Origin: Puccinellia tenuiflora
Taxonomy: Eukaryota; Streptophyta; Magnoliopsida; Poales; Poaceae
Reading direction: 5' to 3'
Assembly (NCBI GenBank): GCA_012064385.1
Contig: QRDG01001991.1
Location: forward strand, 555,290 to 619,289
Length of the DNA stretch: 64,000 nt
Positions 12,141-23,708 of this stretch are shown here, piece by piece; positions within the stretch are counted from its first letter, which is position 1; every line of letters starts with the position of its first letter. The notes under the pieces are model-generated. The model was not told the origin of the DNA. It saw only the letters and a program-made list of their open reading frames with translations, and made no database searches. Both the position numbers and the translations under genes were made by a program.

Positions 12141-12939
12141 ATTCCCTAGTAGTGATTAGTTGTAGTTGCAATAGTTGGTGGACAACCATGGTGATGGCGC
12201 CACGATGATGGAGATCATGCCGGTGATGGAGATCATGCCGGTGCTTTGTAGATGGAGATCAAAAGCACAAGAAGAAAGGCCATATCATATCACAATTATG
12301 AATTGCATGTGATGTTAATCCTTTTATGCACCTTATTGTTATGCTTAGATGTGATCGCGACGGTAGCATGATAAGGTGATCTCTCATGTTAATATCAAGA
12401 TGTGTTCTCCCCTAGTATGCACCGTTGCCAAAGATCTTCGTTTCGAAGCACCACGTGATGATCGGGTGTGATAGATTCAACGTTCACATACAATGGGTAT
12501 AAGCTAGATTTACACACGTGAAAATACTACGGTTTCCTTGACGAGCCTAGCATGTACAGACATGGCCTCGGAACACAAGAACCGAAAGGTTAAACACGAG
12601 TCATATGGATGATATGATCAACATGGTGATGTTCACCATTGAAGCTACATCATCTCACGTGATGATCGGTTGTGGTGTAGTGGATTTGGATCGTGTGTCA
12701 CTAAACAACCAGAGAGATGTTGAGTTTAGTGGGAGTTCATTAAGATGAACTAAAATTATCATAAACAAAAGTCCAGATGTCTTTGCAAAAATCCTTGTAG
12801 ATCATGGTCGACTACGGTAGTCTGTTCGTTGCTGAATACTGCATCTCGATGGGTCATTTTGTTAAGTGGTACCTGCGTTTGAAAGAAGTCCTAAACACCC
12901 ATGCTCAGCTCTACGTGCTAGAAGAACCAATAGGAGATA

Positions 12940-13400
12940 AACCTAAATATTTCTGCAAGCGATGAAGAGTACATGGAGTGGTTTTGAACCACCTACTTGA
13001 AAGTCAAGTAGATGATGTGCACCTTCATGAATTCTGGCCTAAGTAGACAATTCAAGAACTTGATTGCAATGGAGATTGTTGATGAGCTGAAAAATAGTTT
13101 TTCAGCGCAAGTTAGAATTGTAAGGTTCGAATGTCTGAACGGTTTTCTTTCACTCAAGATGGAAGAGAACACTTGCTTGGAACAACACCTGAGGATAATG
13201 CATGAGATACATCATCGTCTAGTGCTTGTTTGGAACCACGAGATGAATGACGGTTTCATGATAGATGGGGTGATACTCTAGCTTCTCCCCAGCTTCAAGA
13301 ATTATGTCGGAGACTAGGTCATGGGAATGGATTTGATCACTTTCTATGAGTTTGTGTCTCGGCTGCGTCATGTCAAAGTGGAACCCATATCAAGAGAAGT
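12940..13400 (+). pseudogene. Decayed Copia gag fragment
   Basis: A frame with LSRQFKNLIAMEIVDELKN, VRFECLNGF, KMEENTCLEQHL and SFKNYVGD matches the UBN2-type gag layout of plant Copia elements (mid-capsid region). An in-frame TAG at 13279-13281 breaks the longest run, and homology continues past it to about 13400. Upstream of about 12940 the frame is scrambled. No pol follows: 13400-16249 is AT-rich sequence full of stops. Confidence 0.7.
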
Positions 13401-16249
13401 TGACAAGGCAGAAAGTATATATTGATATACATGTTATAAGTGTTTAAGTCCAAATTGCAATTGTGGCAGTTTTGATAAGTATTTGATACTCATTCTGTTT
13501 TATGAAAACAGAACCTGCTGCTTGAGATTTGCATAAAGGATATGGGAAGACGTTGCAGAATAGTGGCAATCAAGGAGTTGATGCCGGCAATGATCTGTCC
13601 CTACATTTATCATTTGGATTAGAGGATTTGAATAAGTTTTGTAATCGAATTAAGTGTGATTTTAATTAGTGTGTCTTGCTTATGTGAGACGGTTATTCAT
13701 GTTAAAGACAATGGTTGTTCTATTTTCATGAGTGATCCTTTTTGGAAATCACAAGTTTTCGATTATAAGTGTGTTATTCTTATTATAATCTAGATGATAA
13801 ATTGGTTGAACATTTATAAAATATGTGACATACTAAAATATCCAAAACTTAATAATGACAATTGTTTTAGTCGTGCTAAATATTGGATAAACATTTTGAT
13901 GTTTTATCAATGCGCCTTATTGTAAGGAGTATGACTAAAATGCCACCCTTTGGAAGAGTGCCATGAATTGCCGAAAATAAACACAAGTGTTGGTTGTATT
14001 TTCAGCAAATGTTGGATGTCATTATTTTGTGTACTCCATCATAAATGATTAAATAGGTGTATTTATTCGAGTTATGATATTTGATGAGATCAAATAAAAT
14101 TTCTGGAGTTTAGGATATTAAGTTAACAAGAAAATTGAGTCTTTATGATTTGATCAAAAGAGACAAAAATATTTGAGTTACATGTTAGTATGCGGACTTG
14201 TGAGAAGTGTTATCACAAATTACAATATTTAGAATATTTCAAAGGCGTTTGATATGTCCTAAGATATTGTAATCACACACTATTCGATATTGTGTGGTCT
14301 CAAAGAAGGGTTTTATTTCGGGGGTTTGATAATAGCATTTAGATTTATTTGATAAACACTCTGTTTAGAAATAAGGATCTATTTAATGATTTGCATTTCG
14401 CATATGAGTTATGTGAAACAGTGGTTTCATTAATTATGAGATAATTAGAAACTATTGCAAATAAAGTTTGTAGTATATTCATATGTGACTATGAATAGAG
14501 ATTCCACAATGAGAGACTAAAAGGGACAAATCAATTGTTGATTGTGTTAAATGTTTTAGTGGATTCATCGTGAAAAGGTTTCATTGATAAAAGAATTGAT
14601 GGAATGGAAAAGCTAAAACCTTGCTTGTTTATGTATCAAGTGGCACATATGTAAAGTGCTATGTTGGTTAAAACTTGACACATAAAGGAATTAATGATGG
14701 TGATCATTTAATTTCGGTTTAGCTTGTCTAAAGAAAAGTAGGATTCAAGAATATTAAATTTTGTCAGGTTACAAAATAATATTCATGATTTACTTGTCAT
14801 GTTTGAGAAACAAGACATACCTACGAAACTACAAAGAAGAAATAGAAACCTTAAATACGAAAGTGACTAAGAGTCATCCTATGTTAAGTTTAAATCACAA
14901 AGTAATTGTTGCTTGATTTTGTGAAAGTGATGTTTCACATATTTATTCCTCAAAAGGTGTTTTGTAGAGAATAAATAAAACTTAAAGCTAGTAGAGTACT
15001 AGCGTTTCGTATAAAGAGTTCTCGATATTAATAGTTAATTAAGAATTTTGGAGGTGTCCAAAATATCACGAGTGTGATCTAATTAAGATATGTGGCGACA
15101 TATATTAAGTTAGAGCAGAAACTATTTTCCATGATCAAAATATGTGGTGACATATGTTTGAGTGGGAGCTAGTTAAATCATGGTCAAATATAGAGATAAC
15201 ATATTTCTGAGTGGGAGCCAAAGTGGTTTCACAATTTAATATGTGTATGGTGTATATTTGAGTGGGAGTTTACAACATCTTGTTTGTGTGAAATGGAGAT
15301 TTCATAAATGTTGTAAATAAGTCAGGAACCAAAACGCATAACTTATGAAGTTAGTTTGAACGTCAAATATCCATGGAGATGGATGTATCTATGGAGGATA
15401 GATATGTTTGATAAAGCATTATGTCAGGATGTTTAACCTAAGTAAGATTTTGAAGGAGTTCAAAATAAAACAAGAGAAGAAAGGTTCATCTGCTTGTGAG
15501 AAATAGGTGAAACATTGAGTTGATAACTCAGTACAAAATGATGGTTGGAGGATATGTTAGAATTCGCTATGAATCGTTCATAGGAGTAAACATATAAGAA
15601 CCATGTGTTTGTATTTGACGATTTGTGACCCAAGTTCTTGGTTAGAAGAACATGTTAAATGAGGAGTCATTTTTCCATGGAGTTGAGATAATAGAATCTA
15701 GAGATTGGTAGACTTGGTTGAAGTCATAAAACCAAACTAGATTGGGGATCTCATGATAGCAGAAGCGCAGCGAAAGCATGATCGAAAATATCGAAGTGAC
15801 ATGATTGCACTGTCGATTTGTGAGTCTACAACATATAGGAGTATATGATTAATTCAAGGATTAAAAGATATAATATTTTGGTTTGAGAAATTTTGTTTCA
15901 AGACTGAGTGAGTTCCGGGTGCACATGCTATGTGAAAGTCCTCTTGACTGATCATACGTCATGTAGGCATAAAAGGGAAATGAAAATCTCACTCTCTAAC
16001 CAAATATATTATATTCATCATGTGATGATGTGAATTATCATGTGATGATAATGGGTTTATCATGAGATGATAAAGTAATGTCAAATTAGGTGACATTGAC
16101 GTTTTGGAAAGAACATAAAGAACTGTATAGTACAGAACATGGACAGAACCTCTTCCACGAGCAAACATGATCAGCACTGAGACTCCATGAGTGTTAGACA
16201 CCATGAGTGTTGGATCGAGAAAATGTAAACTAGATTATTGACTCTAGTG
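13401..16249 (+). other. Copia internal region without readable pol
   Basis: About 2.85 kb of AT-rich sequence between the gag relic and the purine tract. It has repeated variants of TGAGTGGGAG (near 15160, 15210 and 15260), but I see no protease, integrase, reverse transcriptase or RNase H motif in any frame. It may be a replaced internal domain, as in large non-autonomous derivatives. Confidence 0.6.
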
Positions 16250-16260
16250 CAAGTGGGAGA
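16250..16260 (+). promoter_or_regulatory. Polypurine tract
   Basis: CAAGTGGGAGA lies directly before the 3' LTR (16262), the position where plus-strand synthesis is primed. Confidence 0.75.
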
Positions 16261-16261
16261 C

Positions 16262-18140
16262 TGTTGGGAATATGCCCTAGAGGCAATAATAAAATGGTTT
16301 ATTAGCATATTCATGTTTATGATAATAGTTTATTATCCATGCTATAATTGTATTAACCGGAAATATAATACATGTGTGGAATATAAACAACCAGGTGTCC
16401 CTAGTAAGCCTCTACCGGACTGGTTCGTTAGTCAAGAGATGGTTAGAGTTTCCTAACCATGGACTTGTTACAGTCACTTGATAACGGAGTCATATCATTA
16501 GGAGTAATGATGTGATGGACAAGACCCGATAATAAAGAGTTGCAATTGATCGTGTCACACAAGTTTTAGTATGCCAAGTATAGTTTCCTTAGACCATGAG
16601 ATTATGTCACTCCCGTTTACCAGAGGAATACTTTGTGGACATCAAACGTCACTTCGTAACTGGGTGATTATAAAGGTGGCTTTCAGGTATCTCCGATGGT
16701 AGGTTGTTGGGTGACATGAATCAAGAGTGGGATTTGTTCCCTCCATGTGATGGAGTAGATATCTCTGGGCCCTCTCGGTAATATAGCATCAAGAAAGGTT
16801 GCAACCATGTGATTAAGTATTAATCACGGAGATCCTATATTATGGACGATTAAAGAGAATTTGCTAGGTAACGAGATGAAACTAGATATGGGGATATCGA
16901 CGATCGAATCTCGGGCAAATTAAATATCGGTGAGACAAAGGGAATCGTATACGAGATTAAGAATCTCCGGCATCGTGGTTCAATTGATAAGGAACTTCGT
17001 TGAATATGTAGGAGTCAATATGGGCATCCCGGTCCCGCTATTGATTATTGATATGATCATGTCTGCATGTTCTCGAACCCGTAGGGTCACACACTTAACG
17101 CTCCGATGTAGCTAGGGTTTAGCAATGAGATGTTTTGATGGTATGAATGAATGGTGATTCGGAGTCTCGGATGAGATCCTAGACATCATGAGGAGCTCCG
17201 GAAGAGTCCGGAGATAAAGTTTCATATAAGGAAAGTGGTTTCCAGGGTTCCGGAAAAGTTCGGGAAAATTCCGGCAGAGTACCGGAAGATTCTAGAAGGT
17301 TTCGGAAGGTTCCGGAGGGCCCCACCTTTGGGGGCCACGAACCTAGGAGGCCCACATGGCTTAAGGGGAGGTGCAGCAGCCCACTTGGGCTGGCCGCACC
17401 CTCTCCCTAAAGGCCCATGCGGCTGGCCCATGTGGGAGGCACCCAAAACCCTAGGGGGCCGACTTGGGGAATAAGTTCCCTCAAGCCGCCGGCCCTAGGA
17501 CTTGGAGGAGGGGCCAAGGCAGCCCCCCCCCATGCCTATATAAAGGGGAGGGGAGGGCTGGGGCTAGGGCACCCCTTGGCTGCCCTAGCCGCACCCCTCC
17601 CTTGGTGCCCTAGCCGCCACCTCCTTTACCTCTCCCTTGGCGCCATCCCTCCCCGAAGGGCTGCCGCCATCTCCTCCACCATAGAAGCTGCACCACCCCT
17701 AGCCGTAGGGCTGCTGCACCATGCCCTCCTCTCCCTCTCCTCTTGCTTGGCTTGGCGAAGCCCTGCTCGTGGAGACTACACCATCAACGCCACCACAACC
17801 GTCGTGGTGCCGAGATCCATCTAGCCATCTCCACCTTGCTTGCGGGATCAAGAAGGTGGAGATCTACATCGAGCCGTACGTGTGGATACCGCGGAGGTGC
17901 TACCCCTTGTGGCACTTCATCGAATTGGACTTCGAGGAAATACATCTCCTCGCGACTAGATGAGTCTAGTTGCGGGGATCGACTAGCCAACCCCTGCACC
18001 GACAAAACGCGTTTGTTGATCTTCAAGGGTAAGAGATTGGATCTCATCTTCGCTACCTTCGTCTAATAGATCTAGATCCTTGGGGTTTATTCCGCCTGTT
18101 GCGTAGGAAATTTTTTGTTTTCTATGCTGCGACCCCTTCA
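16262..18140 (+). repeat. Copia 3' LTR
   Basis: 1879 bp, TG...CA ends, near-identical to the 5' LTR. It is followed by the TSD GACCC and the resumed LINE-B sequence. Confidence 0.95.
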
Positions 18141-18511
18141 GACCCGTCGCCCACCCAACGGTCGGATCGGGACTCTCCCGCTCCGCTGGCGTTGACCCTC
18201 AGGTCCCTGCCCTGCCCTGCTCTCCTGTTCCCGTTGACGAATTGGAACTGCTCTTTCCGTTCATTGTCCGCAGCGACGTTTGCGCCACCGTGGCGCAACG
18301 GTCGACTCACACGGCTACAGCGCAGGTGTGGACTTTCGGAGAGTTGACTTTTCCACTCCCGACGAAGGCTGATCTGGCGCCGCTCTGCTCTTCGGGCATC
18401 GACGTCGCCCCACCCAACTCGTAGCCCCACCCCCCCCCACACTCCACGCGGTTCACCAGCGACCAGCTGCCTCCCACGGCGGAGGCGCCACGCCGAGCCG
18501 CTGGCCTTCGT

Positions 18512-18721
18512 GTGCCCAGCCATCCCCACCGTCCCCTGCTGAACCTGCGGCCGTGCTCCGCCGCGCCTGCGCCTGGGCGCTCGGACTTCTCGTCAAGGAG
18601 GAAACCTCTGTGCTACAGATGCCGCTCAAGTCTCCATCTGGTACGTGATTGCCGCGACCCCGTAACCTGCCTTGCCTGCTGCTCCGTCTCTGGGCATCGC
18701 GCTCATGCGTGTCCCTCGAGG
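18512..18721 (+). pseudogene. LINE-B ORF1 zinc-knuckle remnant
   Basis: This encodes a Cys/His cluster: C-Y-R-C, then H-x4-C, then C-x2-C, ending in H-R-A-H-A-C. It is the tandem CCHC nucleic-acid-binding motif found near the C terminus of plant LINE ORF1 proteins. The frame runs directly into reverse transcriptase sequence at about 18930, so the ORF1 end and the whole endonuclease are deleted between them. Confidence 0.75.
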
Positions 18722-18930
18722 TCCGTGGCGTCACGCTCACGCCACCCTTCTCGTGATCCTCCCCATGCCACGCCTCCTGTGTCTCCGCCCCACTTGCGCG
18801 TGCTCCTGGGAGTGCGCCTGCTGAGAGGGTCCCCGGCTCGGAGCCTGCAGCCGTTCCCGCAGCCAAACCTGGATGTTGTGGTCACCACACCGCCTCCTCG
18901 ACGTCGCAAGCGTTTTCCAGCGGCTGCCGT

Positions 18931-21141
18931 CGAGGAACCGTTCACTGAAGCCGAGCTAAAGAAAGCGGTGTGGTCTATGAAATCGGACAGTAGCCCCGGT
19001 CCTGCCTTCTTCAACATCTTCTGGGACATCGTGAAGGCTTGACCTCATGGACTTTCTGGATGAATTCTATCACAGGCGAGCTCACCTCGCCGGGTCAATC
19101 AGGCGTGCGTTCATCGCTCTGTTGCCGAAAACCGCCCTAGTGACCACAGCTGACGGGTTTCGCCCAATCTCGCTCCAGAACTGTGCATTCTCACCTCTCG
19201 CCTGCAGCGGTTTATTGAGCAGCTTGTCTCCTTTGAGCAATCCGGCTTCATTGCAGGGCGGTGCATCTCCGATAACTTCTTTTGTATGCGGCCGAATTGG
19301 TACAGTGTTGTCACGTTCGCAAGGCTCCTACTATCGTATTGAAGCTTGATTTTAGAAAAGCGTTCGACTCGGTGCATTGGCGCTCGCTTGACGCGCGCGG
19401 TTTTGGGGAGTTATTCAGATCTTGGATCAGCGACATTCTCCTCACCGGCAAGGCGGCTGTCCTGCTTAATGGCGTTCCGGGGCGCTGGATTGAGTGTAGA
19501 ATCGGACTTCGTCAGGGTGACCCGCTTTCACCGTACATGTTCCTTGCTGTGGCTGGGCTCCTCCGACAGTTCATCACCGTTGCTCCACCCTTTGGTCGAT
19601 GACCTTCCATGCCCCGTGATTCAATACGCGGATGACACATTGATCCTTGTCCGAGCAATTCCGTCCCAAGTTGCCGTGCTCTGGATACTTTTTCGGCAGC
19701 GACCGGACTGGCTATCAACTACCACAAGAGTACCTTCGTCCCGATCTGCGTCCCCGACGAAGATGCAGTGACATTGTCGGCGATGCTGGGTTGCCCCGTG
19801 TCTTTGTTTCCCCAGACGTACCTTGGGTTGCCCCTCTCGGACAAGAAGCTTCCCGCTAGCGCACTCGACTTCCTCGCCGAGAACATCGCTAGAAAGATCC
19901 CCAGCTGGCGCCTGCACACCTTGGATCCCGGAGCCCGGCTGACGCTCACATCTGCAGTGCTCTCCGCACTCCCCTCGTTCGCCATGTCAGTCCTCCCCAT
20001 TCCCAAAGGTACGGTGGCCAGGATGGACCGTCCACGGTGGTCTATGTTCTGGACGGCGTCCGCGTCCTGCTCGGGTGGTGACTGTCTTGTTTCTTGGGAC
20101 ACGGCTTGTCGCGTACGCTCCGAGGGTGGGCTCGGCTTGTTAGATCTTGGCGTCCAGAATAAGTGTCTCTTGTTGAAAAATGTCTACAAGCTGATCTCCG
20201 GCGTCGACAATCCCTGGACTGTGTGGATCCGCCACTGGTACCTCGGCGGGCGCGCTCGCCCATCCACCCCTTCGTGGAGGACCTTCTGTGCTCTGATCCC
20301 TCTCCTACGCTCGATCACGGTGGTACGAGCAGGGGGCGATGGGAGTGCCTTGTTGTGGTTTGATAGATGGACCGGTCTTGGGCCGCTGTCGACGGTGCTT
20401 CCCGTTGCGTTTTCACATAGACTTCCCGCGCACGCCATCGTGGCAGATGTTAGACGTAACGGGCCCGCCGCTCTTGGCCATCGCGACCGCCTCACCCCCG
20501 CCGCGAGCGCAGAGTTCCGCCTCTTGTCGACCATCGTCGCGCGAGCGCCGGTGGGTGTTGGCCCGGATGAGCGTCGACTGCTTGGTACTGACGCTGCTGG
20601 GTTCTCGGTCCGCGCGGCGTACATGCTTCTTCATAGCTCTGGTTGCAGTCCCCCTCTCCACGACCTGAACCGGGCAAATTTTGCGCCGGTCAAGGTCAAG
20701 GTGTTTATCTGGATCGTCCGGCACCGTCGTACACGGACCCGTGTGCGTCTCTGTCGCCTCGGCGTACTACGCTCACCTGACTGCCCGTTCTGCCCCGACG
20801 TCGTCGAGGACACGTACCACTTGTTTGTCTCATGCCCCCGTCTGCAACAGGTGTGGGCGCGCGCCGGTAGTGCTCGTCCTGCTCCAACTCTTGAGGGCCT
20901 CGTGGAGTCCTTTTCTGCCGCGCATCTTGGATGGCCGCTCCCTCTGCGTATGACCGTCGTGGCTCTCCTACTCTAGATCACCTGGAAGACACGGAACCGT
21001 ATGGTGCTCGACAGGGTGACCACGTCCTACCTGGATTTCTTCGCTGCGGTTCGCCAGCATCTCGCGTTGTGGGTCGTCCGGGCGCCTCGCCGCCTTGACT
21101 GTCGACCAATTGTGGAGTGGTGTGCGTCTCTCTCACCCTAA
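18931..21141 (+). pseudogene. LINE-B ORF2: reverse transcriptase and zf-RVT, decayed
   Basis: Reverse transcriptase motifs are spread over several frames. PFTEAELKKAVWSMKSDSSPGP lies near 18940, with the following DGF block lost. DGFRPISLQNC is near 19160, KLDFRKAFDSVHW near 19345, GLRQGDPLSPY near 19505 and QYADDTLIL near 19622. From 19768 a long frame covers the thumb/connection region and zf-RVT (C-P-F-C...H-L-F-x-S-C) to an in-frame TAG at 20974-20976. The same frame then continues to a TAA at 21139-21141 (RAPRRLDCRPIVEWC). At least four frameshifts, one stop and the lost endonuclease make it non-functional. Confidence 0.9.
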
Positions 21142-21285
21142 CCCAAATTATGTATCTCTGCTCGCCCCTGTGTGGCGTCGATCTCTGTAAATCGTGTGGT
21201 GCCCATGGCATGGTTTGATTAATGAAATTTCAGGTGGGCTCTTCGCCCTCCGTTGCGATGTTCAAAAAAAAAAAATGTGACTTAC

Positions 21286-21316
21286 TGGTGCCCTCCAGTG
21301 ACCGATGTAATCAAGA
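21286..21316 (+). pseudogene. Older LINE relic, continuation (RNase H start)
   Basis: These 31 bp follow the right TSD of LINE-B. They restore the reading of the relic broken at 6447, with a W-x-P-P...I-K signature typical just before plant LINE RNase H domains. The relic ends where a minus-strand Helitron-like terminus begins (21317). Confidence 0.6.
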
Positions 21317-21346
21317 CTAGCAAATGTGCCCGTGCGTTGCAACGGG
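21317..21346 (-). mobile_element. Helitron-like 3' terminus, minus strand
   Basis: Read on the minus strand, a CCCGT...ACGGG hairpin is followed eight bases later by CTAG and then a T. This is the Helitron 3' layout (hairpin, CTRR, insertion before T). The matching 5' TC end was not found, so the extent into 21347-22700 is unknown. One candidate start near 21712 lacks the expected flanking base. Confidence 0.5.
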
Positions 21347-23280
21347 ATAAAAATTGTGTCGGATGGACGTATAGTGATGTTTTACGCCGAACCGCATTCG
21401 TGACTACTTTTGCTCAAAACACTATGGTTTGAAGTATTGAGTTGCAAACAACACAAATTTTATCATTTATAATTTTGACATGAATTTTTCCTGAGCCGAA
21501 AGAGGTTCCCTCGTCAGTTGTTCGCTTCCAGCGCCGGAGCTGTAAGAGGTTCCCTAGCTGGTCGTCGCTATTTCTTTCACCGGAGCCTGAAAAGGCTGCT
21601 TCGCCGGCCATACCCCATTCATTCCCTTGAAGGTGCCAGTGAAAGTTTGGCCTACCCCACGAGAAATAGTTTTTTATTTCTTATAGCAAATATGACCGTA
21701 TATATATAGACAGTAGAAAATGACGACTGAAAATAGTCGCTTTTTTTTACGGGACCGATGGTACCATCAAGAATCTCTTCGCCTCCCTTACAAAAACCTA
21801 ACAGAATTATATGGATTATTTTCCCCTCTTTCTAAAAAGAGTACGGATGTTTCTACTTGTACTAATGATTGTGAAAAATAGTCTAGGATTATTTGACTGA
21901 ATCAGTACCCACAATCATCAAGTGGTACATCAAGTCAGCCAGCTGTAATGAAATCAGGCAGCATGTTTAATTAATGCTTGATGCCACCCTTTTTTTTTCT
22001 CTACAACCAGCATTGCAGGATGTGTTCAAAACAAAATACATACGGAGTAAAACAGAATGGAAGATTTCTCCATCAGCACAGCACCTGGACTGGACGATTA
22101 ATTATTTAATTGTTTCGATGGAAAGGGGCTGCACCAGTTCGGCGTAGCAGATCAAGGACAAAACGCAGTGCGTTATTCTACCCGGGTACAGCGAGCACAT
22201 GATCGTGGAGTCGCAACTCCTCGCTTGTTTCAGGAAGATTCAGAGAGAGGTTCAGAGAGAATTTGAGAGAGGTGGCAGGGGCGAGGAGAAGCCCCACTCT
22301 CCAGTCTCCACCGACAGCGTTGTAGGGAGGTTGCCAGGTTGGAGAGGGGCCGCTCGATGCAGCAGTTCAGAGGACAGAGCCCAGACCCACTCATCCCCTT
22401 CCTCGGTGCCGGCATCTCCTCCCCTTCCCTGCACCCCGACAAATTCCCCTCCTCCCTTCCTCACCTTTCCTCCATCTGCCCCACTCTCTCCCTGGTGCTA
22501 GCGAGGATCTGTTGGATGGGGGACGAATCGGGGAGGAACGCCTGACGGCGACGGCGGCATACCCTCTGCCTCCTTGCTACGGCCGCGAAGACCGGCGGCA
22601 CTCCCTCCTCTTCCCTGTACATGCGTGGGGGCTTCGAGCGGCGGGGTAGGGGAATCGGCGCGGGGCTGCCGGCGGAGGGGAAAGTGGGCGGCGACCGGCT
22701 CACCCCCCGCCTCCACGCCACTCGGCGTATGACGTACGAAAGAAGGACTGCGGGGTTGATTTCACTATTTTTCAGGGTGTAAAACGCAAAACGGCGCGAC
22801 GTACGACGACCTCCCATCCCAATATTATAGTTTAGATTAATTAATACTGATGGGAGCTTCAGTACAGACTCGGGTAAAGGAGGTTGGGGAATTGTTACTC
22901 GTGTTTTCGAAGGCGATCTCTGTGACTCAGGAGCTGGCATGACAATGTGCAGGATGCACCTCAATCTGAAACGGAAGCTTGCATCCAATCTCTGAACCTG
23001 GCTCAAAAGTGAAACATGCGGCGCGCGTGTCCATATTGAAACGGATGCTCAAGTGCTCGTCCAAGCTTGCATCCAATCTAGCGACAAATGGGGTGCTTTT
23101 CAGGGTGATAAAATCCATAGCTTTCCTGAACTTTAGTTCTTTTCAAAATTCCTACTGCCCAAGGACTTATACTAGAGTTAAATACGCTCTCGCGAACTTT
23201 GATGCGAAGATGGTGACCGGACCTTCACCCAATTTGTTGCTACCAGCGATATTGCTGAGCAGTTTGGTTAATGGGATGAA
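21347..23280. other. Unassigned region left of CML-1
   Basis: No convincing gene. 21347-22190 is AT-rich; it may belong to the Helitron whose end is at 21317. 22200-22740 is GC-rich with long open frames on both strands (for example 22461-23006 minus, Arg/Pro-rich), which composition alone can explain. 22920-23110 contains a short repeat, GCTTGCATCCAATCT, at 22976 and 23066. Confidence 0.5.
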
Positions 23281-23289
23281 ATTTTCATC

Positions 23290-23708
23290 TCAAAAAAGAT
23301 CGTGCATACTCCGCCCGTCGTCATCATCTTTGCGTCACCGTAGCAACTCACGGCAACTTCCACGAACCACCACACTTGACTATTCAATTCAGTTCTCCAC
23401 GCCGACATCTACGTGGCCGGTGATTCACGCTGCTGAGACTTCTCTCGAACCTGACGATACTGCCGGCGAGTCAGGCAAAGAAAAATTGCATCTTCGCACC
23501 GAGATCCGAGCTGTACGCGTGGGCCTTGCCGTGGAGCGACGCCTGGCCAACGCGCCGCCCGACGCCACCGGGCCCAAAGCGCTCCCCGCGTATAAAAACA
23601 CCAGAGCACAATCAAGTTCAAGTTCAGAATTTCTCACACAATCAAGTCCGCTTCGATCGATCTTGATTCACTGCAGCCACCTGAAAGCTTGAAGACTTGC
23701 TAGTAGCC
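23290..23708 (+). promoter_or_regulatory. CML-1 promoter and 5' leader
   Basis: This stretch is alignable with the upstream regions of CML-3 (inverted, 42802-43275) and, less closely, CML-2 (31130-31546). Shared sites are TACGTGGC at 23410-23417 (ABRE-like ACGTG core), ACGCGT at 23515-23520 (CGCG box, the known core for calmodulin-binding CAMTA factors) and TATAAAAA at 23591-23598. Compared with CML-3, about 65 bp are missing just before the TATA box, with a short shared GTAT at the joint. Regulation by ABA or calcium is inferred from the motifs only. Confidence 0.65.

Larger units (their letters stand above)
9569..12154 (+). mobile_element. CACTA-1, non-autonomous, nested in Copia
   Basis: Ends CACTACTAG...CTAGTAGTG with a perfect 3-bp TSD (ATT at 9566-9568 and 12155-12157). 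Both ends carry subterminal arrays of a CCGCCGGCGGTTT-type motif in both orientations (about 9600-9860 and 11900-12140), where CACTA transposase is known to bind. The 2.6-kb interior has no transposase. It holds GC-rich and gene-like sequence, including a His/Asp-rich ORF at 10588-10803, so it looks like a gene-capturing derivative. Confidence 0.93.
7079..18140 (+). mobile_element. BARE/Angela-like Copia retrotransposon, non-autonomous, complete ends
   Basis: A full LTR element of 11,062 bp with a perfect 5-bp TSD (GACCC at 7074-7078 and 18141-18145). LTRs begin TGTTGGGAATATG and end CA, the start typical of Triticeae BARE/WIS/Angela elements. The primer-binding site follows the 5' LTR and a purine tract precedes the 3' LTR. 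After removing the nested CACTA the internal region is about 4.7 kb. It holds only a decayed gag piece and no readable protease, integrase or reverse transcriptase, so this copy depended on an autonomous relative. The LTRs differ by about 22 substitutions by eye plus one 15-bp indel and two 1-bp indels, which suggests insertion within roughly the last million years. Confidence 0.95.
6437..21285 (+). mobile_element. LINE-B with 11-bp TSD, split by Copia
   Basis: The GC-rich plus-strand LINE consists of 6448-7078 and 18141-21274. The TSD is ATGTGACTTAC at 6437-6447 and 21275-21285, and the poly(A) run is at 21264-21275. The left piece is Pro/Ala/Arg-rich, leader- or ORF1-like. The right piece has an ORF1 zinc knuckle followed after only about 200 bp by the reverse transcriptase start. 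The endonuclease domain is therefore missing, which indicates an internal deletion. The Copia element inserted between the two pieces with a GACCC TSD. Confidence 0.88.

Noticed and set aside
21690..21715. Candidate 5' end of the minus-strand Helitron (TCTACTGTCTATATATA)
   Set aside because: The flanking base is not the expected one, so the end could not be supported.
22461..23006. 181-codon minus-strand frame left of CML-1
   Set aside because: Arg/Pro-rich, no domain or promoter, and the other strand is equally open.
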